Assembly: GCA_027924585.1 (NCBI GenBank)
Contig: BSBM01000826.1
Coordinates: 16,260,001-16,324,000 of the forward strand
DNA: 64,000 nt
Direction of reading: 5' to 3'
Source: Larix kaempferi
Lineage: Eukaryota > Streptophyta > Pinopsida > Pinales > Pinaceae
Position 1 is the first letter of the stretch; every line of letters starts with the position of its first letter. The notes below the pieces were generated by a model that was not told where the DNA came from, made no database searches, and saw only the letters and a program-made list of their open reading frames with translations. The translations under genes and the position numbers were made by a program. This document shows, piece by piece, positions 55,029-64,000 of this stretch.

Positions 55029-55848
55029 TAAGACTCAATAGTATGCAAAATCGTCAAATCCTAGACTCATCTATCCAATGAAAACAATGCCACTAATATG
55101 CACAATCAAACCAACGATTTCAAAATAAATATGCAATCCTTTTATATTTTTTCCATGCATAATCAGAATCTAAATGAAGGCAGAAAGCACTCAATGCAAG
55201 ATGCAATACATAAAAGAAAAAAAAAATTGTATTTTCTCTTATAAACGAAAGGAAAATGCCAAGACTATGTATATTTTTTGTATTTTTCAATATATGGAAA
55301 TGAAAAATGCAAGCAAAATCCTACTATCTAGTCACTGATATGCCACAGAGATCACTAAGACAACCAGGCATATACCAAACAATAAGACTCAGCCAAAGGA
55401 ATGAGCTCAAAAGGAAAAAACCAACAAGGCTAAATCCAAAGATGGGTAAAAAACCAACAAGGCTCAACCAAGAGAAACGAAGAGTTCTAGTCACAACCAA
55501 GGCATGGAACAGTCAAGAAACGGGACAACAAAGAATCAGGATCAACCAAAACCAACCCAGCAACAACCAAAGGTCATAAACCAACAAAAGTCGTAGTTGT
55601 ACACTACTGTCGAAGGAATACCTGCGGGTACCCCCGAGCAGTAGTGTAAACAGATGCAGGTACACGCGGGCATAACTAAACTAACCCGCGGGTGAGGAAA
55701 GGTAAATTGGCAAACAGAGAGTCCAATGGCTCAGAAAAAGCAAGTTTTCTATAGTGTATCTCAATGGCAGATAAGTGACACAGAGCTTCGACAAACAACA
55801 ACTCTAATTATGGACTAATGCTCAAAAAATCTCCAAAATGGATGTTTT
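55029..55848 (-). other. 5' leader of element A, distal part
   Basis: This is A leader sequence resumed after E. It contains GC-rich inverted arms in otherwise AT-rich DNA at 55622-55690: CTGCGGG/CCCGAGCAG and CGCGGG (55665-55670)/CCCGCG (55685-55690). These are the likely counterpart of the palindrome arrays in B and E. The plus-strand ORF at 55307-55579 is Lys/Asn-rich and looks random. Confidence 0.6.
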
Positions 55849-55865
55849 CCCCAGTGGAGTCGCCA
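55849..55865 (-). promoter_or_regulatory. Primer-binding site of element A
   Basis: TGGCGACTCCACTGGGG on the minus strand, 6 nt inside the LTR end. It shares its first ten bases with B's site and is of the tRNA-Arg type known in Tat/Ogre elements. Confidence 0.88.
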
Positions 55866-55871
55866 TTTCTG

Positions 55872-56774
55872 TGTTGGAGAAAACTCACTATGGCTTGGGG
55901 TAGACCACAATAGACAGATGACTACCAGAAATCAACTCAATTCTCAGAACTATGCTATATAAATGACAATGCTAAGATAAGGAAGAAGATAACCAACCTC
56001 GATCCAAACGTTTGATGTAGATCCCCGTTGGAGCTTTTTGATCCGTGCACTTGAATCTGCAAATTAGTCTTGACAGCCAATATACAACAAGTACATACAA
56101 CATATAAATGGCATTAACATCATCAATAGCAATGGCCCACGATATACCAAGTAAATGCAACCCAATGTAATATAAACAACATTTACAACATTAATGGACG
56201 AGAATATGAGTATTTCTATTAATAAACAAGAAGAAGTACAAAGTGATACGGCCTCTCGCCAGCAGCCAATCTGAACCAAGATCTGGATCAATCCACTTGT
56301 GCCTCCACCACTTCAATCCTCCATGAATGAAAAACTCAAACTAGATAGGAGTTTGGAAGGTGAACATAAAGGGTTCACAACTACAAGGATCAATGAGTGT
56401 AGACTCAAGATAGGGCAAAAATCCACTAGAGTTCTCTTGCTCTCCTTTCTCCTCCCATCCATAAGCCGTATGTGCTCAATATATAGTCCTCTCAAAGGTA
56501 AGTGAAAGGACACATCGAGACGTTTCTTGGGCAGATGGAGAGCCAAAGGTCACCCAATGACCGCTTTTTGGGAGTAAAAAGTAATAAACTAGTGATTTTT
56601 ACCATTTTACTTGATACCCGTGGGCTATAGTGATGCAACTCGCGGTTACGCTTGCTATAGTGATGCAACAAGCGGGTCAGAGGAAAAAATGAGGAACTGG
56701 GATGTCTGAAGGATATAAAGTGGATCTGAGTCAGTGAAATGGATCCTACAAGCCAAAGAATGCTGATGCTCACA
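55872..56774 (-). repeat. 5' LTR of element A (outer end approximate)
   Basis: The inner end is clear: TGTTGGAG on the plus strand at 55872, next to the primer site. A TATA box (minus strand, near 56.48 kb) and palindromic GC-rich arms around 56.61-56.69 kb (GCTATAGTGATGCAAC twice, 30 bp apart) are present. The outer end is uncertain because the other LTR is off-window; CTCACA ending at 56774 is one candidate. Confidence 0.6.
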
Positions 56775-56790
56775 GGGTGGAAGATTACGT

Positions 56791-57328
56791 TGTAATACCC
56801 GAGTATTTACTGCATAAATTATTTTTACCCAATTACTTGTTTTTACCGCCAATTAAATAGTAATTAACCTTAATTTTCCATGTTAAGCCCTATAGACCCA
56901 TTCAGCCTACTAGCTGAAATTTTTATCCCACCAATGGCCTATAAGTCCAAACCCAAGTTGCTTAAATCCATTTTCCCTGGTGAAGAACACATTTGTGACA
57001 AGCATGCATCTTTGATACTGTAATTACCGGTTCAGAACTAAACCTAAATATCCAAGAATCTAAATCACTGTCAATTTTAGACCAAGACCCTTATCATTTA
57101 TGGGACTCCAACCTTTCTAGAACTATTTGTCCCCAACTGTAATTACCGGTTTTGATCTTATGTGTTTATTTCTACATTTTGTTTATTTTATTGCTCCACG
57201 ATCATGTTTTTCTAACGCAGTATTCCAGAAGTAAGAAAGCTATTCTATCATCCAACCTTTCTGAAACCCTATGCAACATAAATGACATTACCCTCCAAAA
57301 GGTGTTTTGCATACCATAGTTTCTTTCA
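56791..57328 (+). other. Possible LTR start and leader of an unidentified element
   Basis: TGTAATACCCGAG at 56791 resembles the LTR starts of the window's elements (TGTTACACCC, TGTTAACACCC). No second copy is visible. CTGTAATTACCGGTT occurs twice, near 57.02 and 57.14 kb. Otherwise the stretch is AT-rich and non-coding. Confidence 0.35.
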
Positions 57329-58045
57329 ATGCATCCCCTAGATGAGAGAAAGTTTGCATATTCTTACCAAACCCTAATCCCTTCTAACAAAAACCTATTT
57401 TTACTACAACAATTAGAAAAAGGAGTTGTTCTTCCTTCATCCCCTCCACCATATGATAATGTAGTATTTTCTGATATTTCAAAGAAATCCATATCCTTGA
57501 TCTATATAGCCATGGGATACAAAAATTATGAGAAAGTAGATGATGTAATTTTAGGTTTTCTTCTTATCTTGAATCCTATGCCTGGAAGTAGTATTCCCAA
57601 GCATGATCTCTGTAAGTTCATAATTGAAGCAATCCATGAACATCTAGAAGAATTTCCAGCCCTCATAAGGTTCAGATATCCTTCCTATCTGTTTTATATG
57701 TTTTTATATCGGAACTTTGAACACTATAAGTGTTTGAATTTGAGGATGACAGATGAAAATGGAGACCCAATTCCAGTACATAATTGGAGTGACTTAATTC
57801 TAAGAAGACCTAACAAATCCAATTATATTGATTTTACCAACATGGTAACAAAGATTACATACACTGTTATTCATGACTCTTCACCCCCTAGGATGTTTGC
57901 TAAAAATAAGAAGTGGCTACAGTTTGCCCCTGATACAATGTTAGGTGCCTGGTTTCTATATGAAGAGTGCACAATAATCAAAGTTTATAGTTTTGAGGAA
58001 GAGCCTTACCAACTCCCAATTTTCCTCACACCCACAGTTTTGTAA
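57329..58045 (+). CDS. Unrecognised 238-aa protein
   Basis: This intact frame starts MHPLDERKFAYSYQTL. It has an N-terminal acidic/polar part, a segment IYIAMGYKNYEKVDDVILGF, a region rich in Tyr and Phe (RFRYPSYLFYMFLYRNFEHY) and a conserved-looking C-terminal half (NWSDLILRRPNKSNYIDFTN, APDTMLGAWFLYEEC, PIFLTPTVL). I recognise no domain; there is no zinc knuckle, protease or RT motif. After the stop, the +1 frame continues MEFARQRVLVDEMHFHHFKH, so the gene may be frameshifted and longer. It sits between A's LTR and truncated F, probably in an unknown element's 5' part cut by F. A gag-like role is only a guess. Confidence 0.55.
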   Translation: MHPLDERKFAYSYQTLIPSNKNLFLLQQLEKGVVLPSSPPPYDNVVFSDISKKSISLIYIAMGYKNYEKVDDVILGFLLILNPMPGSSIPKHDLCKFIIEAIHEHLEEFPALIRFRYPSYLFYMFLYRNFEHYKCLNLRMTDENGDPIPVHNWSDLILRRPNKSNYIDFTNMVTKITYTVIHDSSPPRMFAKNKKWLQFAPDTMLGAWFLYEECTIIKVYSFEEEPYQLPIFLTPTVL

Positions 58046-58129
58046 TGGAATTTGCAAGGCAGAGAGTTTTGGTGGATGAAATGCACTTCCATCATTTCAA
58101 ACATAGAAGAACTTTCTTGATTCCATACG

Positions 58130-59100
58130 CTCCATGGTACACTGAACTGGAACTGAAACTGGGTACTCAAGGAAGCATGAAACTGGATGGCTTCCGAATA
58201 CAAACGCCAACGCAGCCCGGACATCCACGGGAACATACAACTGGGCGTTCCGAAGTGACTCACCAATGTGCTAGAGTCGGGGGAAATCCGGGGTCTTCGA
58301 CAAAAAACTGATGGAATATAATCCTACGCGATCCTCAACGATGCGATCAAGGTGTTGAAGTCGAGCATGTGAGGAACAACCACTCGGAGAGGCAATGATG
58401 TCTCCTCTCAGAATGATCCGTAGGCACTTACCACAGATGGTGATAAGTCCAAGGCGTAGGGACCTCTGGGCCTATCCTCTGGAATAGAGGAGCTGTCGTC
58501 GACAGAGGGAGACCTGCAACTATCAAGGAAATGATGTTTCCTTGACAGGAGCGCGAGGTACAAGACCGAAATGTGATAGTGCTGATGGCAGGACTGACAT
58601 ACTGGTGGTGACAACTGGGCAAGTAGAGTGGGTGGACTCAAACTTCCTTTGTTCAGAGTATGATAATGGAAATGATCTGGCAGCATATGAAACTGACTAA
58701 GGGGAAAGGGATCATAGCTGTAATGGCTCAGGGAGAGTGACTGGTCTGAGGGAGACTCAAACTGGTATAAAATGGCAGGAGACTGCAGAATACTCTGAAC
58801 AAAGGCGACCTGATTGGGGGTGCTGCCGAGATGATAGATCAAAGTGCCAAGAGGCACGGGGGAAAACTTCTTCATGGGTTAAGGAACTAGAAGAAGTGTG
58901 TGTAAAATGGTACTGTCGTGTGGATTTTACGAGCCCAGGACAGTTCATGCTCGTGGTTGCTTTCAATTTTAAGGAGTCTGAAAGCGATAAGAAGACTCTG
59001 AAGTTATGGAATGGTACTGTCGTGTGGATTTAACGAGCCCAGGACAATGCATGCTCATGGTTGCTTTCAATTTTAGAGAGTCTGAAAGCAAGTAAGAAGA
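58130..59100 (-). other. 3' untranslated region of element F
   Basis: This is non-coding and collinear in reverse with B 27.79-28.55 kb (for example CATTGCCTCTCCGAGTGG and TCCGGGGTCTTC). ORFs here are shadows. Confidence 0.6.
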
Positions 59101-59109
59101 CTCCAGGGG

Positions 59110-59420
59110 GTTGCTTTTTCGTAGATTTAGTCTCCAAGGCCCAAAGAAGCATAAAAGGATGCAATGAAGAACTCTTCTAGCCGGTGTGACTAGAGTATTC
59201 CTTTTTCGTAATTAGTCTACCAAGTCCGGAAAAGGGTTAAACTTATACCAGATAGACGCCCTTTCAGGTACTTTAACGAGCATGAAAGGAAGCAAGATTG
59301 CTCGGCGATCTTTTCATTCTTTTAGGAGTCAGAAAAGAGCTTAACGGAAACTCCCTAAGTGCCTTTTTCGTAAAGGACTTGTCCGGCCCGAAAAAGGGAT
59401 AAAATTATACCGAACAAAAG
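59110..59420. repeat. Chain of inverted repeats, element F
   Basis: Pairs CCTTTTTCG/CCGGAAAAGG lie at 59200-59235 and CCTTTTTCG/CCGAAAAAGG at 59362-59397, with a weaker pair at 59114. ACTCTTCTAGCC..GACTAGAGT lies between. The order is reversed relative to B and E because F is on the other strand. Confidence 0.75.
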
Positions 59421-59559
59421 GAATGGCCAGGCAAGGAGGAAGTGTTCAATCAAGGTTTAGTAATGATGACCAAGAACGAGGGTAGGTGGGAACACTGATG
59501 GACCTCCTTGCGGGGTAGATGAAATGGTGGCAAAATAACGAAACATTTGCAGTATGACA

Positions 59560-59945
59560 GGAGTGAATGGCTCATGTAAAAATGTGGAACAATCCGATGG
59601 CGGCCGATGTGGCGCGCAAACCGAGGCAGCAAGGTGTTGGGACACAATGTTGAAATCGTACCAAGTGAGAGCGAGAAATGATCTCAAGCATCATCACGGG
59701 CTCGGAAAAATGAATCCGGCAATATAAAGGATGTCAAAAATGGGTGGCGGCCGATGTGGTACGCAAACCGAGGTGACGGGGGCATTTTGAAAAACGCCCG
59801 GAAAAACTGGAGGTGAGAGCGAGAAATGATCTCTAGCGTCATCACCAGCTCGGAAAAATGAATCCGATGATATAAAATAGGTGAAAAACGGAGAACGGCC
59901 AATGTGGCACGCAAACCGAGGCGACTAGTGGCGTCTGAACAATGG
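59560..59945. repeat. Three tandem copies of a ~147-bp unit, element F
   Basis: CGCAAACCGAGG occurs at 59616, 59762 and 59910 (146 and 148 bp). It is the reverse complement of the 150-bp unit in B (26868-27300), but more diverged. Confidence 0.82.
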
Positions 59946-60310
59946 GTAGAAAATGACAGGACAAAAATAATGCAACGAGGTGACCATCATGACGGTCACG
60001 TCGCGCTGATTCCAGTGGTGGAAACGGTTTGGAAAACGGACGCCGTATGGGGCCAGAATGACCAAAACAAGAAAAAGTCAACTGACTATAAATAGTGATG
60101 GGTCCAACATGACATGTGTCATTTGTACTGTGTTGACTTTGACTTGTGAGTTGAGTGGACCAGAGCTTAGGTGGCATTTCTGGACGATCCGTCTGGCTGT
60201 TTGCATATCCGCGAGATACAGGTATTTCAGTAAACTCATACCTGCATAGTTTTTCGGGTGGGGGGTTGGGTAGTGGGTCCCAGGGTTGACTTGTACGGTC
60301 CACGTGGGGT

Positions 60311-60560
60311 GGACCGCGGGTTAGGGGGTCGAAACCGTGGATGGGGACCGCGAGTTTCGGGCCGAACCACGCGGTTGGAGACCGCGTGATTCTTGGATGG
60401 AACCGCGGTCGAGTACCGCGAGTTCCAAGGAGGAGCACGCGGTTCCCAACCGCGGGTTTAGGGCTTGACAGGCGCGGTTGGGAACCGCGACCATGTGCCT
60501 GACAGCCGCGGTCGGAAACCGCGGCAAGAAACCCGAAAGCCGCGGTTTTGGGCCGAGCTT
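60311..60560. repeat. 34-bp phased palindrome array, PMD side of element F
   Basis: CGCGG cores lie at 60370, 60404, 60438, 60473, 60507 and 60541 (34-35 bp steps), with a decayed start at 60311-60355. The unit core is CGCGGTT-ggg-AACCGCG. The period is not a multiple of three, so the array is not coding. It ends about 80 bp upstream of the PMD start, as in B. Confidence 0.88.
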
Positions 60561-60638
60561 TTAGGGCTTTTGGGAGGGGAAAAGTATTTTGCTTAAGTTG
60601 TCATGAGACTGATGAGTTCACTTTGTGTGATTGGCAGG

Positions 60639-61497
60639 ATGCCCCAGGTTCTCTGGAGAGAGCGGGAGATCCCTGATGAGACTATGCGTTTCATCCGAGA
60701 GAACCGCCATGTGCGGTCAGTGCTGGGGTTGTGCGGACTTTTGAAGTTCGCACAGATACCTATGATACGGACAGCAACATTGTTGCTGAACCGTCTGATC
60801 AGCTTCTGGGAGCCGGACATACAAGCGTTCCGGGTACAGGGGGAGAGGGTAGACCTTACCCTCACTGATGTTTACTTTCTGACGGGGTTACCCTGCTTGG
60901 GCAGGGTGGCAGATACACAGCCGCGGGTTGCCGCGGACGTCGACATGGAGGACATGTTGGAGAGGTACTGCGGTCAGGACGCGAGGGTGCATAGGAATGC
61001 ACTCCTGGTTAGGGACCTACAGGAGCCAGCAGTGCAGGCCATGGCGGCGTGTATGGTGAGGGTATTGGGTTCCCAGTCACCGGAGAAGGTGTCTGGGGGT
61101 CAGATGCAGATGGTAGAGCGCGTCTTAGATGGGACGTACTACGCCTGGGGCCAGATGTTCCTGACCTGCGTTCAGCGACAGCTGACGGCAGCGAAGGAAG
61201 ATGGCAAGGGCTTTTGCTTTGGGTCCTTCCTATGTGCCTTCTTTATGGAGAGGGTACCCACACTGCGGCCACGGGTGCCGATTAGGGCAGGAGGGATGAG
61301 GGAGCCGAGGATGGTCCGTTGGGGTGAGATGATGCGCCGCCGTGGTGGCGGCGAAGTGGGCAGATCTTTTACGCAGGAGTTGTACCTGCAGTGGCTCCAG
61401 ATACCGTTGACGCTGGACGACTTCCCGTATCGAGACATGGACTTCACGGGAGATCCGGAGGCGCCACGAGCACCAGGACAGGCATGGGGCCCTGATG
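60639..61497 (+). CDS. PMD protein of element F, exon 1 (intact)
   Basis: This encodes the N-terminal 286 residues of the antisense PMD protein. ATG 60639 follows GTGTGATTGGCAGG, the conserved putative acceptor; the frame is open upstream to an ATG at 60603, which could also be used. PMD blocks are LLKFAQIPMIRTATLLLNRL, ISFWEPDIQAFRVQGERVDL, LTDVYFLTGLPCLG, DVDMEDMLERYCG and YYAWGQMFLTCVQRQL. It ends PD-G at donor GATG|GTACG. B and F exon 1 align over their full length with similar spacing. It is undamaged although the element's RT and integrase are gone. Confidence 0.88.
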
Positions 61498-61594
61498 GTA
61501 CGTATGTGTTTTTATTTCATGTTATGTATGTCAATATTTTATGTATATGATAGTCGATGGATATACTTTGACTGACATATGGTTGATTGTGCAG

Positions 61595-61962
61595 ATGTGG
61601 GACCGAGGCCACCTCCAGGGTATGTGGCGCGGCAGGGTATTGTGGCCGTTCCAGCTCTGCCTGGACGAGGAGAGGTGCGGCGCCGGGACCCAGAGGTGAC
61701 TCTAGAGTCTGTACGGGAGCTGCTAGATCGGTTATTGATAGGAGTGACCGACGAGGGTTGGCGAGATGTCGATCCGGATGTGGTACGGGATTGCATGGGG
61801 GCACCCCGTGAGTTTAGGTCCATCGCGATTCGGGTGGCGATTTTGGTGGACCGGGCTCGGGCACAGGAGGCCGGAGGCGAGGAGGACTTGCCGGAGGAGG
61901 AGCGAGGGGAGGACTCAGAGGCAGCCGATGCTGGCAGTGATGCAGGATACGACTCTCATTAG
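61595..61962 (+). CDS. PMD protein of element F, exon 2 (intact)
   Basis: The acceptor GATTGTGCAG lies at 61585-61594; the intron is 97 nt (61498-61594). It reads DVGPRPPPGYVARQG, then an Arg/Glu-rich region with a helix-like stretch (VRELLDRLLIGVTDEGWRDV), an acidic tail (EEDLPEEERGEDSEAADAG) and TAG at 61960-61962. With exon 1 this is 1227 nt, 409 codons, with no stop or frameshift. Confidence 0.88.
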
Positions 61963-62412
61963 GGAGTGCAGGGGACTCCCCCCGAGTTTTGTAGCTACGG
62001 CATGTATGTAGATGAGGTTGTAGGCATGTATAGCCATTTTTTGTATAGCTGAGTACAGGGGTACTCAGGACATGTATAGCACTGAACATGTATATTTTTT
62101 GAGAGATATATATATGCACGTGGATGCACCTTTTTATATGATGTGGTTTTATTTGTACGCACGTGGATGCGCTTTATGTGTTATGATATGTTTATGTTGC
62201 ACGTGGATGCAAGTAGGTTAGGATGTTAGGCACATGGATGCCCCTTGTGTATTTTATGTGATGTGACATGATATATGTTTGTTTAGGCACGTGGATGCCC
62301 CTATGGATATGCATGTGGTGTATGTACAGGGATGCAAATGTAGATGCGATGCAATCTTTTTGGGTTTTTGTATGTATTTTTATGAGGTGCTATGGGATGA
62401 TGATGCATGATG
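61963..62412. repeat. Convergent gap of element F with G-box repeats
   Basis: GCACGTGGATGC occurs near 62116, 62159, 62199 and 62287, with a variant GCACATGG near 62230. This is the same motif, on the other strand, as in B at 14289-14525. The rest is T/G-rich non-coding sequence. Confidence 0.8.
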
Positions 62413-62841
62413 TTACATGGTGTGATTGATATGCCAGTATAGGATGTTGTTGGCCATTTGGTCTGCGACACGATTTTGAGCTCTGGGGACATGTGTGAAT
62501 GTGATGGATTCAAATTGTCGACTGAGTTGTTTTGTGCGCAGGAATTTTCTAAAAAGGCAAGGATCACGCACCTAGTAGCAGTTGTTGAGCTGGGAGACAA
62601 GTAGCTGGGAGTCAAGGAACACATGAAGGTGACTTATGCCCATTTGGAGGGCGGCAGTCAGGAGACCGGTCACGGCATCATACTCCGCCTGGTTATTGGT
62701 AGCAGCGCCTATACATATCCCGTCAAGGTGAATCATCTCGTTGGAAGGGGAGTACAAGACCCATGCTGCAGAAGCCAGGTTGGGAGACCAGCGGCTTGCG
62801 CCGTCAGCGAAGCCAGTGTAACGAGGTGGAAGATGGTCCAT
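62413..62841 (-). pseudogene. Additional RNase H (aRNH) of element F, one in-frame stop
   Basis: This 143-codon frame is close to B's protein. The catalytic set is complete (GFADGAS, NNQAEYDAV, FLDSQLLVSQLN, RVADQMAN). A single TAG replaces the Gln of the NNDYQVRDP block (about 62570). On the minus strand ATG follows TTTCTGCATGATTACAG, the shared splice-acceptor context. Confidence 0.85.
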
Positions 62842-62940
62842 CTGTAATCATGCAGAAAGGATGAATGTAAGATGATGGTAAAAAAGTGAAAAACAAAAAG
62901 AGAGCAAACTGTACAATGCGGACCAAAATGGGGCCGCAAA

Positions 62941-64000
62941 TTATTCTATGGATAGAGATTCCGTAGGATGCAACCCATCATGGGGGTTGCGTAAAGGGAG
63001 GCCTTTAGAGTTGGTTTCAGTAAGAACATGGAGTTCCTCCGGTCGTGTGTCTATGTGATGGTTGAGAATGGTGGTGTCGAACCCGGGCATTCCGGTAGAG
63101 GGCCAAGCAAAGACATCACGGAACTCTTGGAAGAGTTGTATATAATCCTCAATCTCCCGATCGCTGCAGGAGACTCCTAAAGTGATGAGTTCAGGGGCAT
63201 ATCCTGGGAACTTTGATGGAGAAAGAGGATGTTGTTTTTGACGAACGGGGGTTACATCAGGCCATGTGTCAATGTGGTGCTCTATAATTGCGGGATCAAG
63301 ACCAGGCATTTCGGTATAAGACCAGGCAAAGACATCACGGAATTCTTTGAAAAGGTGTGTGTAGTCCTCAATCTCTTGTTTACTGCAGAAAGCTCCTAAC
63401 GTAATGAGTTCAGGAGCACGACCTGGAGCAGCAATATCAACTTGGATGACAGGTGAGATGTTGGCCATGTTGCCCTCCTCGAAGGCATCAGGAGCAGGAA
63501 TAGGGTCCTTGAACCAGTCAACCTTGGTGGGGAGGAAGTCTTTGGATTCGACCGCGTACTGGGTAGCGGTGCTAGAGGAAGACGCTTCTGGAATGAAATA
63601 GGAACGGTGGTGCATATCATCCCAAGGATAATCCGGGGCAGTTAGGGCCTCAAGAATCTCCTCATCAGTACGGAAAGTCTGTGTCGTCAAATCGGTTGAC
63701 GAGGGGGTAGTGGAAGTATTGGTTGAAGAGATCATGTAAATGGTATTAACCTCTCCGGAAGGTGAAGAGTCTGGGGGGTAGATCTCTTCAATGGTAGGTG
63801 GTGCCGTCTCAAGGTCCAGATTGTTCATCTCATAAAGAGCTGCTCTGTAATCCGGGAGATCAGGACAATGATGTGAATAGTGCCCGTAAATACCGCAGAT
63901 AGCGCATGAGTGGTTGGTACGTAGGGACTTATCTTTAGGCTTAGGAGTGGGGTTTAGTTCGACAGCTGGGATGTTGGGGTCATCATCGAGCATTTGCATG
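62941..64000 (-). pseudogene. Element F Pol remnant: zinc knuckle and linker, RT to integrase deleted
   Basis: On the minus strand from the window edge: a CCHC knuckle (CAICGIYGHYSHHC) and the Tat linker (PWDDMHHRSYF, EEGNMANISP). The pre-RT block PELITLGAFCS...FAWSYTEMPGLDP is followed at once by a second, diverged copy (PELITLGVSCS...FAWPSTGMPGFD). The frame then jumps to the end of integrase (LRNPHDGLHP). RT, RNase H and the integrase core are absent, yet the frame is open for the full 352 codons in view. Confidence 0.85.

Larger units (their letters stand above)
1..56790 (-). mobile_element. Element A: old Tat-like Ty3/gypsy retrotransposon, split by two insertions
   Basis: This is a composite outer element on the minus strand. 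Its pieces are 1-3983, 29703-34285 and 55029 to about 56.8 kb. The reading frame crosses the B insertion cleanly: the HHRSYFLP segment ending at 29703 continues into the pol sequence below 3983. A tRNA-type primer site and 5' LTR lie at 55849-56.8 kb. The sense order is gag, PR, RT, RNase H, INT and aRNH, followed by an antisense PMD exon at the window's left edge. The 3' LTR and PMD exon 1 lie off-window to the left. Many stops and frameshifts show it is dead. The right LTR end is uncertain (see the LTR entry). Confidence 0.85.
58110..64000 (-). mobile_element. Element F: Tat-like, RT/RH/INT-deleted relative of B, truncated at its 3' end
   Basis: On the minus strand, F runs in from beyond the right edge with the end of gag-pol, then aRNH and the 3' region. 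The antisense PMD gene is on the plus strand. From about 58.13 kb rightwards the 3' region aligns in reverse with B (about 28.55 kb downwards), including the hairpin chain, the 147-bp tandem repeats and the palindrome array. No 3' LTR is found before 58.1 kb, so F is truncated or was cut there. The left limit is approximate. Confidence 0.85.

Noticed and set aside
56791-58200. 3' LTR of element F
   Set aside because: Similarity to B's 3' untranslated region ends near 58.13 kb without reaching the equivalent of B's polypurine tract or LTR, and the stretch contains an unrelated plus-strand ORF.

Overview
This window is wall-to-wall nested Ty3/gypsy LTR retrotransposons from a large, repeat-rich land-plant genome. 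I see no host single-copy gene, tRNA, rRNA or CRISPR array. The plant assignment rests on Tat-like elements with a second RNase H, a chromovirus with a tRNA-iMet primer site, and the plant mobile domain (PMD). A gymnosperm- or fern-sized genome fits the nesting, but the sequence does not name the species.

Layout. Element A (minus strand, old, decayed) is the outer host. It runs from beyond the left edge to about 56.8 kb and is split by two insertions. Element B (3984-29702, plus strand, TSD GGAAG) sits in A's pol. Inside B, element C (15201-25275, plus strand, TSD ATCAT) sits within the small intron of B's antisense gene. Element E (34286-55023, plus strand, TSD ATGTG) sits in A's leader. Inside E, chromovirus G (39673-45798, minus strand, TSD GTGAT) sits in gag. 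All four TSDs are perfect 5-mers, and A's reading frame rejoins across B. LTR divergence read by eye gives C about 0.3%, B about 0.5%, and G and E about 5%. To the right lie an unrecognised ORF (57329-58045) and a truncated minus-strand element F (about 58.1 kb to beyond the right edge).

The most interesting system is shared by A, B, E and F. Each is a Tat-like element with two convergent transcription units. The sense unit is gag-PR-RT-RH-INT followed by a separate archaeal-type RNase H (aRNH) exon. The antisense unit, reading inward from the 3' side, is a two-exon gene for a PMD protein of about 390-410 aa. A phase-1 intron of about 90 nt lies at the same codon in B, E and F, and A keeps the matching acceptor. 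Where both ends are visible (B, E), a 33-bp-phased array of short palindromes lies in the sense leader and again upstream of the PMD start. The palindrome arms differ between elements but match between the two ends of one element. B, E and F also share a chain of hairpins (CCTTTTTCGG...CGAAAAAGG) near the 3' end. F has lost RT, RNase H and integrase yet keeps an undamaged PMD ORF. The layout resembles a transposon-borne regulator with cognate sites on its own element; the binding step is inference only.

C is a different non-chromovirus element with near-identical LTRs. It lacks the RT palm core, which suggests it was mobilised in trans.
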